Positions 1 to 7,968 of a stretch of 64,000 bases of DNA are shown here, one piece after another. The DNA is from Pseudomonadota bacterium (GTDB lineage: Bacteria; Pseudomonadota; Alphaproteobacteria; Sphingomonadales; Sphingomonadaceae). Below the pieces are notes generated by a model. It made no database searches and was not told the DNA's origin. It saw only the letters and a program-made list of their open reading frames with translations. The stretch lies in NCBI GenBank assembly GCA_023418595.1, contig JAEZZI010000026.1, positions 1-64,000 on the forward strand, read 5' to 3'. The translations under genes were made by a program, and so were the position numbers. Each line of letters begins with the position of its first letter. Positions within the stretch are counted from its first letter, which is position 1.

Positions 1-117
1 CCCGTGATCCTCGACGATCGCGATCAGGAAATGGAGTTGCAGGTCGGGCGCGGGCAGCCCCGGCCGCGACGACAGGAATGCCCCCGCAAGTTCGCTCGGG
101 ACGAACGGAAATTGGGG
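1..117 (-). pseudogene. GMC oxidoreductase fragment, 5' truncated, runs off the window start
   Basis: Directly after the DUF1489 stop codon the minus-strand frame stays open to the window edge. It encodes 39 residues that end in PDLQLHFLIAIVEDHG, preceded by SSRPGLPA. From family knowledge, an RPGL...PDLQLHF block is a recurrent internal segment of GMC-family flavin oxidoreductases (choline dehydrogenase relatives). It lies well downstream of the N-terminal FAD-binding half, and no room for that half exists because DUF1489 occupies the DNA immediately upstream. The fragment has no start codon. It is therefore read as the surviving 3' part of a gene whose 5' half was lost when it was joined to DUF1489. 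The rest lies outside the window, so its state cannot be judged. Confidence 0.6.
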
Positions 118-525
118 TTACAACAAGGCCAGCGCGTTCAGCTTTCCCACCAGCGCCAGCGGCATCGCCGCCACGCCTTCGCCATCGCCGCCAATATCGG
201 CAGGCGCATCCACACCCTCCAGATAACGCCACCCCTGATGCGCGCGCTTGGGGCGGGGATTGACCAGCACCAGCCGGGGTTCGAGGTGGATCGCCACCCT
301 GCCCCCCTCGGCCTCGCCGAAGCGCAGGATCGGCGAGCGAGCGACCAACTGGTGCTTGATGATCCAGTAGAGCGACCCGCCGTCGATCTCGGCCACGCGC
401 TTGGGAAGATAGCGCGTGGTCAGCACCAGACCGCCCTCGGCCTCGCGCAAGCCGATGCGGTCGCGCAGATGCTCCAGGCTGTCATGGCCATAAGCGACTT
501 TGGTGAGGTGAAGCGGCACGAGCAC
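118..525 (-). CDS. DUF1489 family protein
   Basis: A 135-residue soluble protein of the alphaproteobacterial DUF1489 family. Recognisable blocks are MLVPLHLTKVAYG at the N-terminus, TTRYLPKR around residue 39 and SLYWIIKHQLVARSPIL around residues 51-67. No biochemical role is known for the family. It lies 30 bp downstream of mgtE on the same strand and is probably cotranscribed with it. The stop codon is followed without a gap by the GMC oxidoreductase remnant. Confidence 0.85.
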   Translation of the reverse strand: MLVPLHLTKVAYGHDSLEHLRDRIGLREAEGGLVLTTRYLPKRVAEIDGGSLYWIIKHQLVARSPILRFGEAEGGRVAIHLEPRLVLVNPRPKRAHQGWRYLEGVDAPADIGGDGEGVAAMPLALVGKLNALALL

Positions 526-555
526 GATTTGGGCAGCGACAAGACCGCGATCAAG

Positions 556-1965
556 TCAGTTGGCGACCAGCCCGCTTGCGACCGCCAGCCCCAGAAACGC
601 CAGAAAACCGATCGAATCGGTAATCATCGTCACGAATACCGACGATGCGACCGCCGGGTCCTGATTCATCCGCTCGAGCGCGACCGGCACCAGCACCCCG
701 GCAAGCCCCGCGACCAGCACGTTGATGACCATCGCCGCGGCGATCACCGCGCCCAGCATCGGATCACCGAACACCAGCCCCGCGCCGATCCCGATCAGCA
801 CCGCGATCGTCGCGCCGTTCAGAAGCGCGAGCAGAATTTCGCGGCGGATCGTCCGCATCGTGTTCGACTGGGTCAGCTGGTTGGTGGCAAGCGCGCGCAC
901 CGCGACGGCCATCGTCTGCGTACCCGCATTGCCGCCGATCGAGGCCACGATCGGCATCAGCACGGCAAGCGCCACCATCTGTTCGATCGCCGCGCCGAAG
1001 GCGGCGATGATCCCCGATGCGACCAGCGCGGTGAACAGGTTGGCGACCAGCCAGCGAACGCGCGCGGTATAGCTGTCGCGGATCGGTTCGTTGATGTCGC
1101 CTTCGCCCGCGCCCGACATCAGCAGCGCGTCTTCACCCGCTTCCTCGGAAATGATGTGAACGACGTCGTCGACGGTAATCATGCCGACCAGCCGACCGCT
1201 GGCATCGGTGACGGCAGCCGAGATCAGGCCGTATTTCTGGAATCGCAGCGCCACCTCTTCCTGATCCATATCGACCGGAATCAGCGTCTGTTCGCGCTTC
1301 ATCACGTCCGAAATGGCGACCGAACGCGGGGTGCGCAGGATCCAGGACAGGTTGCAGGTGCCGACCGGGTGATGCGCGGGATCGACGACGAAGATTTCCC
1401 AGAAATCGGTGGTCAGATGGTCGTCGGCGCGCAGGAAATCGATCGCGTCGCCGACCGTCCAGTGTTCGGGCACCGCGATCAACTCGCGCTGCATCAGGCG
1501 GCCGGCGGATTCCTCGGGGTAGCTCAGCGCCTCCTCGATCGCGGCGCGATCGTCGGGGTCGAGCGCGCGCAGCACTTCGCGCTGGTCGTCGGCGTCGAGA
1601 TCCTCGATGATCGCGACCGCATCGTCGGTGTCGAGATCGGCCGCCAGATGCGCGACCTGATGCGGCTCCAGCGCGTCGATCAGGTCCTCGCGGACCCAGT
1701 CGTTCATTTCGGCCAGCACGTCGCCGTCGATCAGGTCGGCAATCGCCGCGGCCAGCGCCGGCCGCTGGTCGCCGGGCGTCAGTTCGATCAGGTCGGCGAT
1801 GTCGGCGGGGTGCAGCGGTTCGACACGTTCGCGCGCCGCCTCGGCATCGCCCGCCTCGACCGCGGCGAGCACCGCGCGGACGAATTCGGGTTTCAGCCGG
1901 TCGTCCTCGTCGAGTTCGCTGACCGGGGTCTCGACGTCCTCGCGGGAAAATTCGGTCTCGCTCAT
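556..1965 (-). CDS. mgtE: magnesium transporter MgtE
   Basis: A 469-residue inner-membrane Mg2+ channel of normal MgtE length. The acidic N-terminal superhelical domain spans roughly residues 30-135 and is rich in D and E, as expected for the Mg2+-sensing part. A pair of CBS domains follows (about 140-270, with GRLVGMITVDDVV in the second). The C-terminal half has about five hydrophobic segments with the family motif PIVASIGGNAGTQT near residue 340, which lines the pore. In known homologues the cytoplasmic domains close the pore when Mg2+ is high. It is the first gene of a short minus-strand unit with DUF1489, and about 144 bp separate it from the divergent cyclophilin gene. Confidence 0.95.
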   Translation of the reverse strand: MSETEFSREDVETPVSELDEDDRLKPEFVRAVLAAVEAGDAEAARERVEPLHPADIADLIELTPGDQRPALAAAIADLIDGDVLAEMNDWVREDLIDALEPHQVAHLAADLDTDDAVAIIEDLDADDQREVLRALDPDDRAAIEEALSYPEESAGRLMQRELIAVPEHWTVGDAIDFLRADDHLTTDFWEIFVVDPAHHPVGTCNLSWILRTPRSVAISDVMKREQTLIPVDMDQEEVALRFQKYGLISAAVTDASGRLVGMITVDDVVHIISEEAGEDALLMSGAGEGDINEPIRDSYTARVRWLVANLFTALVASGIIAAFGAAIEQMVALAVLMPIVASIGGNAGTQTMAVAVRALATNQLTQSNTMRTIRREILLALLNGATIAVLIGIGAGLVFGDPMLGAVIAAAMVINVLVAGLAGVLVPVALERMNQDPAVASSVFVTMITDSIGFLAFLGLAVASGLVAN

Positions 1966-2109
1966 CGTTCGACCTCCACGCGGGGTTTCAAAGGGGTTGG
2001 GCTGGCGGCTTCTCTAGCGCGGCGGAACCGGCCTGCCAATGGACCGCTTTACCTGGGACCCCGCGCGGCGTAGTCGCGTCTCAACCTTTCCTCCGATGGA
2101 GATTTCCAC

Positions 2110-2556
2110 ATGGCCGAAACCCTGACCCTGACGCTCGACACCGGCGACGTCACCATCCGCCTTCGTCCCGATCTGGCGCCCAAGCATGTCGAGCGGATCA
2201 CCGAACTGGCGAGCGAAGGCTTCTATGACGGCGTGGTGTTCCACCGCGTGATCGACGGCTTCATGGCGCAGGGCGGCGATCCCACCGGCACCGGCACCAG
2301 CGGGTCGGACAAGCCCGACCTGCCCCAGGAATTCAGTCGCGAGCCGCACAAGCGCGGCGTATGTTCGATGGCGCGGACGATGGATCCGAATTCGGCGAAC
2401 AGCCAGTTCTTCATCTGCCTCGACGACGCGACCTTCCTCGACGGGCAATATACCGTGTGGGGCGAAGTGACCGACGGCATGGAGCATGTCGACAAGCTGC
2501 CCAAGGGCGAACCGCCCCGCAACCCGGGCAAGATCGTCAAGGCAAGCGTGGCGTAA
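2110..2556 (+). CDS. peptidyl-prolyl cis-trans isomerase, cyclophilin type
   Basis: A compact 148-residue cyclophilin that catalyses proline cis-trans isomerisation. It has the conserved core VVFHRVIDGFMAQGGD (about residues 42-57) and NSQFFICL (about 97-104), including the catalytic-region Arg and the Gln and Phe residues of the active site. There is no signal peptide, so a cytoplasmic PpiB-like enzyme is expected. A GGAG sequence lies 8-11 bases before the ATG. It stands alone; the next plus-strand protein gene is more than 1 kb away, and a REP-like repeat begins just after its stop. Confidence 0.93.
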   Translation: MAETLTLTLDTGDVTIRLRPDLAPKHVERITELASEGFYDGVVFHRVIDGFMAQGGDPTGTGTSGSDKPDLPQEFSREPHKRGVCSMARTMDPNSANSQFFICLDDATFLDGQYTVWGEVTDGMEHVDKLPKGEPPRNPGKIVKASVA

Positions 2557-2572
2557 CGATCGAAAAACACCC

Positions 2573-2637
2573 GTCGACAGGCTCAGGGTAAGTGCGGTGG
2601 CAAGGTCTGTCCGCGCTCAGGCTGAGCTTGTCGAAGC
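2573..2637. repeat. REP-like palindrome, GCTCAGGCTGAGCTTGTCGAAGC family
   Basis: Two imperfect arms face each other: GTCGACAGGCTCAGGG at 2573-2588 and GCGCTCAGGCTGAGCTTGTCGAAGC at 2613-2637. The same arm recurs at 31.9 kb as a perfect pair, at 37.7 kb as a single arm, and in a variant form at 22.4 kb. The right arm overlaps the 3' end of the LysR gene and supplies its last codons. Confidence 0.8.
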
Positions 2638-3525
2638 GTGTCGACCAGCCCCGAACGCCTCGACCAGCCAGTCGTGGAACAGCTTGACCGGACGCTGCGA
2701 CAGCGCGCGCGGTCGGCAGACAAACCAGTAGCTGTATCCCGAATCGACGGCGCGACCGAACAGGTTGACGATGCGCGGATCGCGCGCCGCCTCGAAATGC
2801 GATTCCAGCATGAAGGCGATGCCCAGCCCCTGCGCCGCGGCCTCCAGCATCAGATTGCCCGAATCGAAATGGTCGATCGCGGCGGGCTCCAGATGCGGGT
2901 AGCCCATCGCCTCGCGCCAGATTTCGAAGGTGGTCGGCATGTCGCGGTGGATCAGGATCGTGTGCCTGGCCAGATCGCGTGGATCGGCCAGCGGCTGATC
3001 CCCCTCGACCAGCGCGCGCCCGGCAATCGCGAACACGCGGTTGCGGTCGAGCCGGACCGAATAATAGGCCGGATCGACGCTTTCGCTCAGGATGATCGCC
3101 GCGTCGATCCCCTCCCCCAGCCGCGACGCGCCGTGCGCCGCAGTATCGACGTCGAGGTGGAGTTCCGGGTGGCGGCGGCGCAGATCGGGCAATTTGGGCA
3201 GCAATTGCTGCGAAGCGAACAGCGAAAGCACCGAAAGGCGCAATCGCATGACGCCGACGCCGCTGGTCGTCGCCTCGATCGCGTCGGACATCGCGTCTAG
3301 CGCGGGCGCGAGCTGGGCGATCAGCCGCTCGCCATCGGCATTCAGCACCATCGCCTGGCGCCGCCGGTCGAACAGGCTGCGGCCCATGAAGCGTTCCAGC
3401 GTCTGGATCCGGCGGCTGAGCGCGGGCGAGGACAAAGCCAGTTCCTCCGCCGCCGCCTTGATCGACCCAGCCCGCGCGACATGGACGAATGCTTCGATCG
3501 CGGACAAGGGCGGCAGTCTGCGCAT
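2617..3525 (-). CDS. LysR family transcriptional regulator (GcvA-like)
   Basis: A 302-residue LysR-type regulator. The N-terminal winged helix (RRLPPLSAIEAFVHVARAG, then ALSRRIQTLERFMGRSLFDR) matches the GcvA/AmpR branch, and a periplasmic-binding-protein-like effector domain occupies about residues 90-295. The ATG at 3525 is chosen because the family begins with this RRLPPL block; the GTG 51 bases upstream would add an unrelated leader. The target genes are unknown. Divergent from it lies only a possible small RNA, then the CDC48 gene. The last seven codons and the stop (ASTSSA and TGA) are made by a REP-like repeat arm, so the C-terminus is not conserved-gene sequence. Confidence 0.9.
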   Translation of the reverse strand: MRRLPPLSAIEAFVHVARAGSIKAAAEELALSSPALSRRIQTLERFMGRSLFDRRRQAMVLNADGERLIAQLAPALDAMSDAIEATTSGVGVMRLRLSVLSLFASQQLLPKLPDLRRRHPELHLDVDTAAHGASRLGEGIDAAIILSESVDPAYYSVRLDRNRVFAIAGRALVEGDQPLADPRDLARHTILIHRDMPTTFEIWREAMGYPHLEPAAIDHFDSGNLMLEAAAQGLGIAFMLESHFEAARDPRIVNLFGRAVDSGYSYWFVCRPRALSQRPVKLFHDWLVEAFGAGRHASTSSA

Positions 3526-3599
3526 GCAAGAATTGTGCGTCGCGACATTGCATTTTGCAACCCAAACCACGGCCAACTGTGCGAAGTTACCGGCATCAG

Positions 3600-3732
3600 T
3601 TGCAAAAGACGCAACTCATGCTGTTTATTTCGCACTTGCACAAAATGCCGCATCGCCGCAAAAAGGACGGGCCTTTCAGGCATCCTCTCCTAAACCTTTC
3701 ATGGCCGGTCCCCAGGGATCGGCCTTTTTTTT
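3600..3732 (+). ncRNA. possible small RNA with its own promoter and intrinsic terminator
   Basis: The stretch between the LysR start and the CDC48 leader has a clear plus-strand intrinsic terminator at 3703-3732 but no plus-strand protein gene before it. Upstream, TTGCAA (3600-3605) and TTTATT (3623-3628) are 17 bp apart and resemble a sigma-70-type promoter. Transcription would then start near 3635 and yield about 98 nt, including a pyrimidine run CATCCTCTCCTA that could be single-stranded. No known RNA family was recognised. The promoter match is weak (4 of 6 in each box), so this is an inference from the orphan terminator. Confidence 0.35.
3703..3732 (+). terminator. intrinsic terminator, orphan on the plus strand
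   Basis: A 9-bp stem GGCCGGTCC / GGATCGGCC (3703-3711 and 3716-3724, one G-T wobble) with a four-base loop is followed by eight T (3725-3732) and, two bases later, another eight T. This is the classical layout for plus-strand termination. No coding sequence on the plus strand ends before it. Confidence 0.75.
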
Positions 3733-3762
3733 GGTTTTTTTTGGCGCGCTCGCGCGCGTGCA

Positions 3763-3839
3763 GTTCCGGCCCGCTCCCCCACCCCACCCCCCAAGACATT
3801 ATGCTGACTGGGCGATGGGGTGGGGGAGCGGGCCGGAAC
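3763..3839. repeat. long perfect palindrome, 24-bp arms
   Basis: The arm 3763-3786 (begins GTTCCGGCCCGCTCCCCC) is the exact reverse complement of 3816-3839, with a 29-base loop. The copy sits in the leader region of the CDC48 gene, just after the orphan terminator. A related but not identical palindrome with the same CCCGCT core lies at 36138-36211, so this is a repeat family rather than a unique site. Confidence 0.85.
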
Positions 3840-3950
3840 CGCACTTCTCGCCGAGAGGCGATCGAACAACGACTCTCAAACAATGGCACTCCACGGACCC
3901 CCACCCTATCTCCGGCGTTCGACATCGAAACGATTGCGGGAGACGGGCGC

Positions 3951-6236
3951 GTGGCCGATCAGGAAGGCGATACGATCAAGCTTCAGGTGGCGAATTCGCG
4001 ACCCGACGATTCGGGGCGCGGGCTCGCGCGGTTGCCGCGGACCATTATGGCGCAACTGGGCGTGACCGAAGGCGATGTCGTGGAACTGATCGGCAAACGC
4101 GTCACGCCTGCCCGCGTCGTCTTCCCCTATCCCGAAGACGAGACCATTCAGGTGGTCCGCATTGATGGGCTTCAGCGCGCCAATGCGGGTGTCGGGTCGG
4201 GCGATTTCGTCAAGATCCGCAAAAGCGATCCCAAACCCGCGACGCGCGTCGTGCTCGCCCCCGCTCAGAAGAATCTCCGCCTCGAAGGATCGTCGCCGGC
4301 GCTCCAGCGCACCTTTGCCGGACGTCCGATGTGCCAGGGCGATACCGTCGCCACGGTCGGCCAGCAGCGGGTGGGCGACATTCCGCCGCATGTCGCGCAA
4401 TATCTGCGCGCGCCTGCCTATGCGCTTCAGGAAATCCGGCTGACCGTGGTGCAGACCGTGCCCAAGGGCGTGGTCCAGATCGACGAGAATACCGAAATCG
4501 AACTGCGCGCCGATTATCAGGAAGCCCAGGACAGCCGCCGCGCCGATGTCACCTATGACGATATCGGCGGCATGGCCGCGACGATCGACCAGCTGCGCGA
4601 GATGGTCGAGCTGCCGCTTCGCTACCCCGAACTGTTCGAGCGGCTGGGGGTCGAGCCGCCCAAGGGCGTGCTGCTCCACGGCCCGCCCGGCACCGGCAAG
4701 ACCCGGCTGGCGCGCGCGGTCGCCAATGAATCGGACGCCGAGTTTTTCCTCATCAACGGCCCCGAGATCATGGGGTCGGCCTATGGCGAATCGGAAAAGC
4801 GGCTTCGCGAGGTGTTCGAGGAAGCGGCCAAGTCCGCGCCCTCGATCGTCTTCATCGACGAAATCGATTCGATCGCGCCCAAACGCGGCCAGGTGTCGGG
4901 CGAGGCGGAAAAGCGCCTCGTCGCGCAATTGCTGACGCTGATGGACGGGCTGGAGGCGCGCGCGAACCTGGTTGTCATCGCCGCCACCAACCGGCCCGAG
5001 GCGATCGACGAGGCGCTGCGCCGTCCCGGCCGGTTCGACCGCGAAATCGTTGTCGGCGTCCCCGACGAGCGCGGACGGCGCGAAATCCTGGGCATCCACA
5101 CCCGCGGCATGCCGCTGGGCGAGCGAGTCGATCTGGAGGAACTGGCGCGCACGACATTCGGCTTCGTCGGCGCGGATCTCTCCGCGCTCACCCGCGAAGC
5201 CGCGATCGAGGCGGTGCGGCGGATCATGCCGCAGCTGAACCTGTCCGAGCGGACCATCCCGCCCGAGGTGCTCGACAATCTGTCGGTGACCCGCGAGGAT
5301 TTTCTGGAAGCGTTGAAACGCGTCCAGCCGTCCGCCATGCGCGAGGTCATGGTCCAGAAGCCCGATATCCGCTGGCAGGATATCGGCGGACTCGACGACG
5401 CGCAGGCGCGGCTGAAGGAAGGCGTCGAGCTGCCGCTCAAGGATCCCGACGCGTTCCTGCGCCTCGGCATTCGCCCGGCCAAAGGCTTCCTGCTCTATGG
5501 CCCCCCCGGCACCGGCAAGACCTTGCTCGCCAAGGCGGTCGCGCGCGAAGCGGAGGCCAATTTCATCGCCACCAAATCGTCCGACCTGCTGAGCAAATGG
5601 TATGGCGAGAGCGAGCAGCAGATCGCCAAGCTGTTCGCCCGCGCGCGCCAGGTCGCGCCCTGCGTCGTGTTCATCGACGAACTCGATTCGCTGGTTCCCG
5701 CACGCGGCGGCGGGCTGGGCGAGCCGCAGGTGACCGAGCGGGTGGTCAACACCATCCTCGCCGAGATGGACGGGCTGGAGGAGTTGCAGTCGATCGTCGT
5801 CATCGGCGCGACCAACCGCCCGAACATGATCGACCCCGCGCTGATGCGCCCCGGTCGGTTCGACGAAATGGTCTATGTCGGCGTGCCCGACCAGGCCGGG
5901 CGTCGGCACATATTGTCGATCCAGACCGCGAAGATGCCACTCGCGAGCGATGTCGATCTCGACGGGATCGCGGCGCGCACCGAACGCTTCACCGGCGCCG
6001 ATCTGGAGGATGTGGTGCGGCGTGCGGGCATGTTCGCGCTGCGCGAATCGCTGTCCACCCGCGAAGTCGCGATGCCGCATTTCGAAAAGGCGCTGGGCGA
6101 ATCGCGCGCGTCGGTCACGCCCGAGATGGAGGAGGAATATCGCCGCATGTCGGCGCAGCTGAAGCAGGAGGCGATGACGCCGCTCGGCTTCATCGCGCCG
6201 GGTCAGCTGAAGGCGCGGCCCCCTTCCGAAGCATGA
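3951..6236 (+). CDS. CDC48/VCP-type AAA+ ATPase
   Basis: A 761-residue double-AAA protein of the CDC48/p97/VAT type. An N-terminal double-psi barrel and CDC48 domain 2 (about residues 5-185) precede two ATPase modules. Each has a Walker A GPPGTGKT (near residues 244 and 517) and a Walker B, VFIDEIDS and VFIDELDS. Homologues form hexamers that unfold proteins by ATP hydrolysis. The reading frame is open far upstream, but the GTG at 3951 is preferred: a GGGAG lies about 8 bases before it and VADQEGDTIKLQVAN starts the N-domain. The 3' end overlaps the convergent MFS gene by 47 bp. Bacterial substrates are not established. Confidence 0.92.
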   Translation: MADQEGDTIKLQVANSRPDDSGRGLARLPRTIMAQLGVTEGDVVELIGKRVTPARVVFPYPEDETIQVVRIDGLQRANAGVGSGDFVKIRKSDPKPATRVVLAPAQKNLRLEGSSPALQRTFAGRPMCQGDTVATVGQQRVGDIPPHVAQYLRAPAYALQEIRLTVVQTVPKGVVQIDENTEIELRADYQEAQDSRRADVTYDDIGGMAATIDQLREMVELPLRYPELFERLGVEPPKGVLLHGPPGTGKTRLARAVANESDAEFFLINGPEIMGSAYGESEKRLREVFEEAAKSAPSIVFIDEIDSIAPKRGQVSGEAEKRLVAQLLTLMDGLEARANLVVIAATNRPEAIDEALRRPGRFDREIVVGVPDERGRREILGIHTRGMPLGERVDLEELARTTFGFVGADLSALTREAAIEAVRRIMPQLNLSERTIPPEVLDNLSVTREDFLEALKRVQPSAMREVMVQKPDIRWQDIGGLDDAQARLKEGVELPLKDPDAFLRLGIRPAKGFLLYGPPGTGKTLLAKAVAREAEANFIATKSSDLLSKWYGESEQQIAKLFARARQVAPCVVFIDELDSLVPARGGGLGEPQVTERVVNTILAEMDGLEELQSIVVIGATNRPNMIDPALMRPGRFDEMVYVGVPDQAGRRHILSIQTAKMPLASDVDLDGIAARTERFTGADLEDVVRRAGMFALRESLSTREVAMPHFEKALGESRASVTPEMEEEYRRMSAQLKQEAMTPLGFIAPGQLKARPPSEA

Positions 6237-7488
6237 CCAGCGCATAGACGAACAGCAATATGAGGAGCGCGCCCGCGGTCAGATAAGGCAGCGGGCGCCA
6301 CACTTCGTACATGCCGACGCCGATCGACGGTCCGAGCACGAACGCCGCGCCGTTGACCGACGTTACCTTGCCCGCGACCGACCCCTGCCCGCCCGGCCCC
6401 ACCGCCAGCGACGCTCCGGCGGTGAAGCCGGGGCGCAGGAATCCGAAGCCGAGCGACGCCAGCGCGAATCCGGTGGCGATGCCGTAGAGCGACTGCGCCG
6501 TGCCGGTGGCGACGCACCCCGCCGCCCCCAGCGCCATGCCCCACAAGACCAGCTGGCGTGGTTTGAGGTTGAGGATCGGGATGATTCCCCATTGCGCGAG
6601 CAGCGCCGCGCCCGCCCCCATCATCAGTACGATGCCGGTGGGTTGCAGCGCCTCCATCGGCGGCACCGCGAGCCGGTCGATGATGAGAAACCCGACCGCC
6701 TGGCCGGTCATCGCCTGGGCATGGCCCATCACCAGCCCGACAATCATCCACAGCCGGACGCGGGGATCGAAGAACCCCACGCGCTCGCTGCGTTCGGCGG
6801 TGGCCACGGTAATGCTTGCCCCCGACGACTGGCCGCCGATCGAGGGATAAGCCGATGCCGCGCCCCGCGATTCGGCCGACGGCAGCGATTCACCCAGCAT
6901 CCGCGTCGTGGCGACCGCGATGCCGATCCCGACAAGGGCGAAAATGAACGCCGGACCCGCCAGCCCCACCTCGAGTCCGCCAAGGCTGCCGAGCACCAGA
7001 TAGGGCGCAAAAGCGGGGCCGAGGATCGTCCCCAGCCCGAATGCCGATCCCAGCAAGGTCAGCGCGCGGGTGCGTTCCTCGCGCGTGGTCGCCGCCGCGA
7101 CCATCGCCTGCACCGCCGGGGGTGCTGCGGCACCGAACGTGCCATAGATCAGTCGGGCGCCGATGAAGAGCAGGAACGCGGTGACCGGCGCGACCCAGCC
7201 GTTGATCCCCATCATCAGGAACAGCCCGCACAGGAACAGCGAAACGGTGAAGCCCCAGATGCCGAGCAGCACCATCGTTCGCCGCCCGCTGCGATCCGAC
7301 CGGTTGGCCCAGAAGGGCGCGGCAAGCACCCACAACAATGCCGACACCGAAAACGCCGCAGCCACCGCGCTGTCGGGCACGCCCAGCAACCGCCCGAGCG
7401 CGGGCAGCACCGATTGCAGCGCGGTATTGCCCGCCGCGATCACCAGCATGATGAGGAACAGGAGAATGAACGTGCGGTCGCGCGTCAT
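6190..7488 (-). CDS. MFS transporter (TetA/DHA1-like exporter)
   Basis: A 432-residue major facilitator with about 12 hydrophobic segments. After the second membrane segment it has the loop FWANRSDRSGRRTMVLLG, the DHA1 signature that follows the pattern G-x-x-x-D-R-x-G-R-R. Such proteins usually export drugs or metabolites by proton antiport; the substrate cannot be read from sequence. Its ATG overlaps the stop of the monooxygenase-like gene by 4 bp (ATGA), so the two are translationally coupled. The last 47 bp are antisense to the end of the CDC48 gene. Confidence 0.87.
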   Translation of the reverse strand: MTRDRTFILLFLIMLVIAAGNTALQSVLPALGRLLGVPDSAVAAAFSVSALLWVLAAPFWANRSDRSGRRTMVLLGIWGFTVSLFLCGLFLMMGINGWVAPVTAFLLFIGARLIYGTFGAAAPPAVQAMVAAATTREERTRALTLLGSAFGLGTILGPAFAPYLVLGSLGGLEVGLAGPAFIFALVGIGIAVATTRMLGESLPSAESRGAASAYPSIGGQSSGASITVATAERSERVGFFDPRVRLWMIVGLVMGHAQAMTGQAVGFLIIDRLAVPPMEALQPTGIVLMMGAGAALLAQWGIIPILNLKPRQLVLWGMALGAAGCVATGTAQSLYGIATGFALASLGFGFLRPGFTAGASLAVGPGGQGSVAGKVTSVNGAAFVLGPSIGVGMYEVWRPLPYLTAGALLILLFVYALVMLRKGAAPSADPAR

Positions 7489-7805
7489 CCGCCGCGCCGC
7501 CAGTCGTAGCTGCGGGTGACGTTGCTGACGGTCACCTGATAGCTGTCATACCAGACCGCGCGGCCCCTATTGCGGATCGCGATATGGTCGGGATGGTCGC
7601 GCCAGGCGATCGCCGCCGCTTCGTCCGCCCAGTGGCTGACGGTAATGCCGAACCCGTCGGCCCCGCGGCTCGACACGATCCCGCGATAACCCGGCTGCAC
7701 GCGCGCCAGCGCCTCCATCGCCTCGGCCGCCGCCCGATAGCCCGCATCGTCCGCGCCGTTCCGCTGAGAGGCGAAGATGACGGCGATCTCTCCGGGTTCG
7801 GGCAT
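7485..7805 (-). CDS. antibiotic biosynthesis monooxygenase (ABM) domain protein
   Basis: A 106-residue protein with the small ferredoxin-like ABM fold pattern: IAVIFASQRN at the start, a helix with YRAAAEAMEALARVQPGYRGI, then GFGITVSHWADEAAAIAWRDHPDH. Related proteins act as small oxygenases, heme-degrading enzymes or stress proteins without a cofactor. The ATG at 7805 is chosen because the domain starts there, although the frame is open further upstream. It forms a coupled pair with the MFS exporter, which suggests that both handle the same small molecule; that link is inference. Confidence 0.8.
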   Translation of the reverse strand: MPEPGEIAVIFASQRNGADDAGYRAAAEAMEALARVQPGYRGIVSSRGADGFGITVSHWADEAAAIAWRDHPDHIAIRNRGRAVWYDSYQVTVSNVTRSYDWRRGG

Positions 7806-7968
7806 GGGCCGGGGATACGCGATTGGTTGCGAACCGCAACCCTTCCTCCCTTTCGTCATCCCGGCGACCGTCCCGCAACCACCCCCGGCGCCGCACGTTA
7901 CATCTTTGCGACGCCTTCGGGCTTCGCTATGTGCATCAACCGGCCAGGCCATTTTCCAGGAACCTCGA

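Noticed and set aside
4..2073. Very long plus-strand open frame opposite mgtE and DUF1489
   Set aside because: It is an antisense shadow caused by GC-rich codon bias; the protein is Arg/His/Asp-rich without domains, while the minus strand encodes clear MgtE.
3489..3950. Upstream extension of the CDC48 frame to an ATG at 3489
   Set aside because: It would cross the LysR start, the terminator and the long palindrome; the N-domain begins after the GTG at 3951.
3906..6245. 779-codon minus-strand open frame opposite the CDC48 gene
   Set aside because: Shadow frame with repetitive R/H/D/L composition; the plus strand encodes two complete AAA modules.
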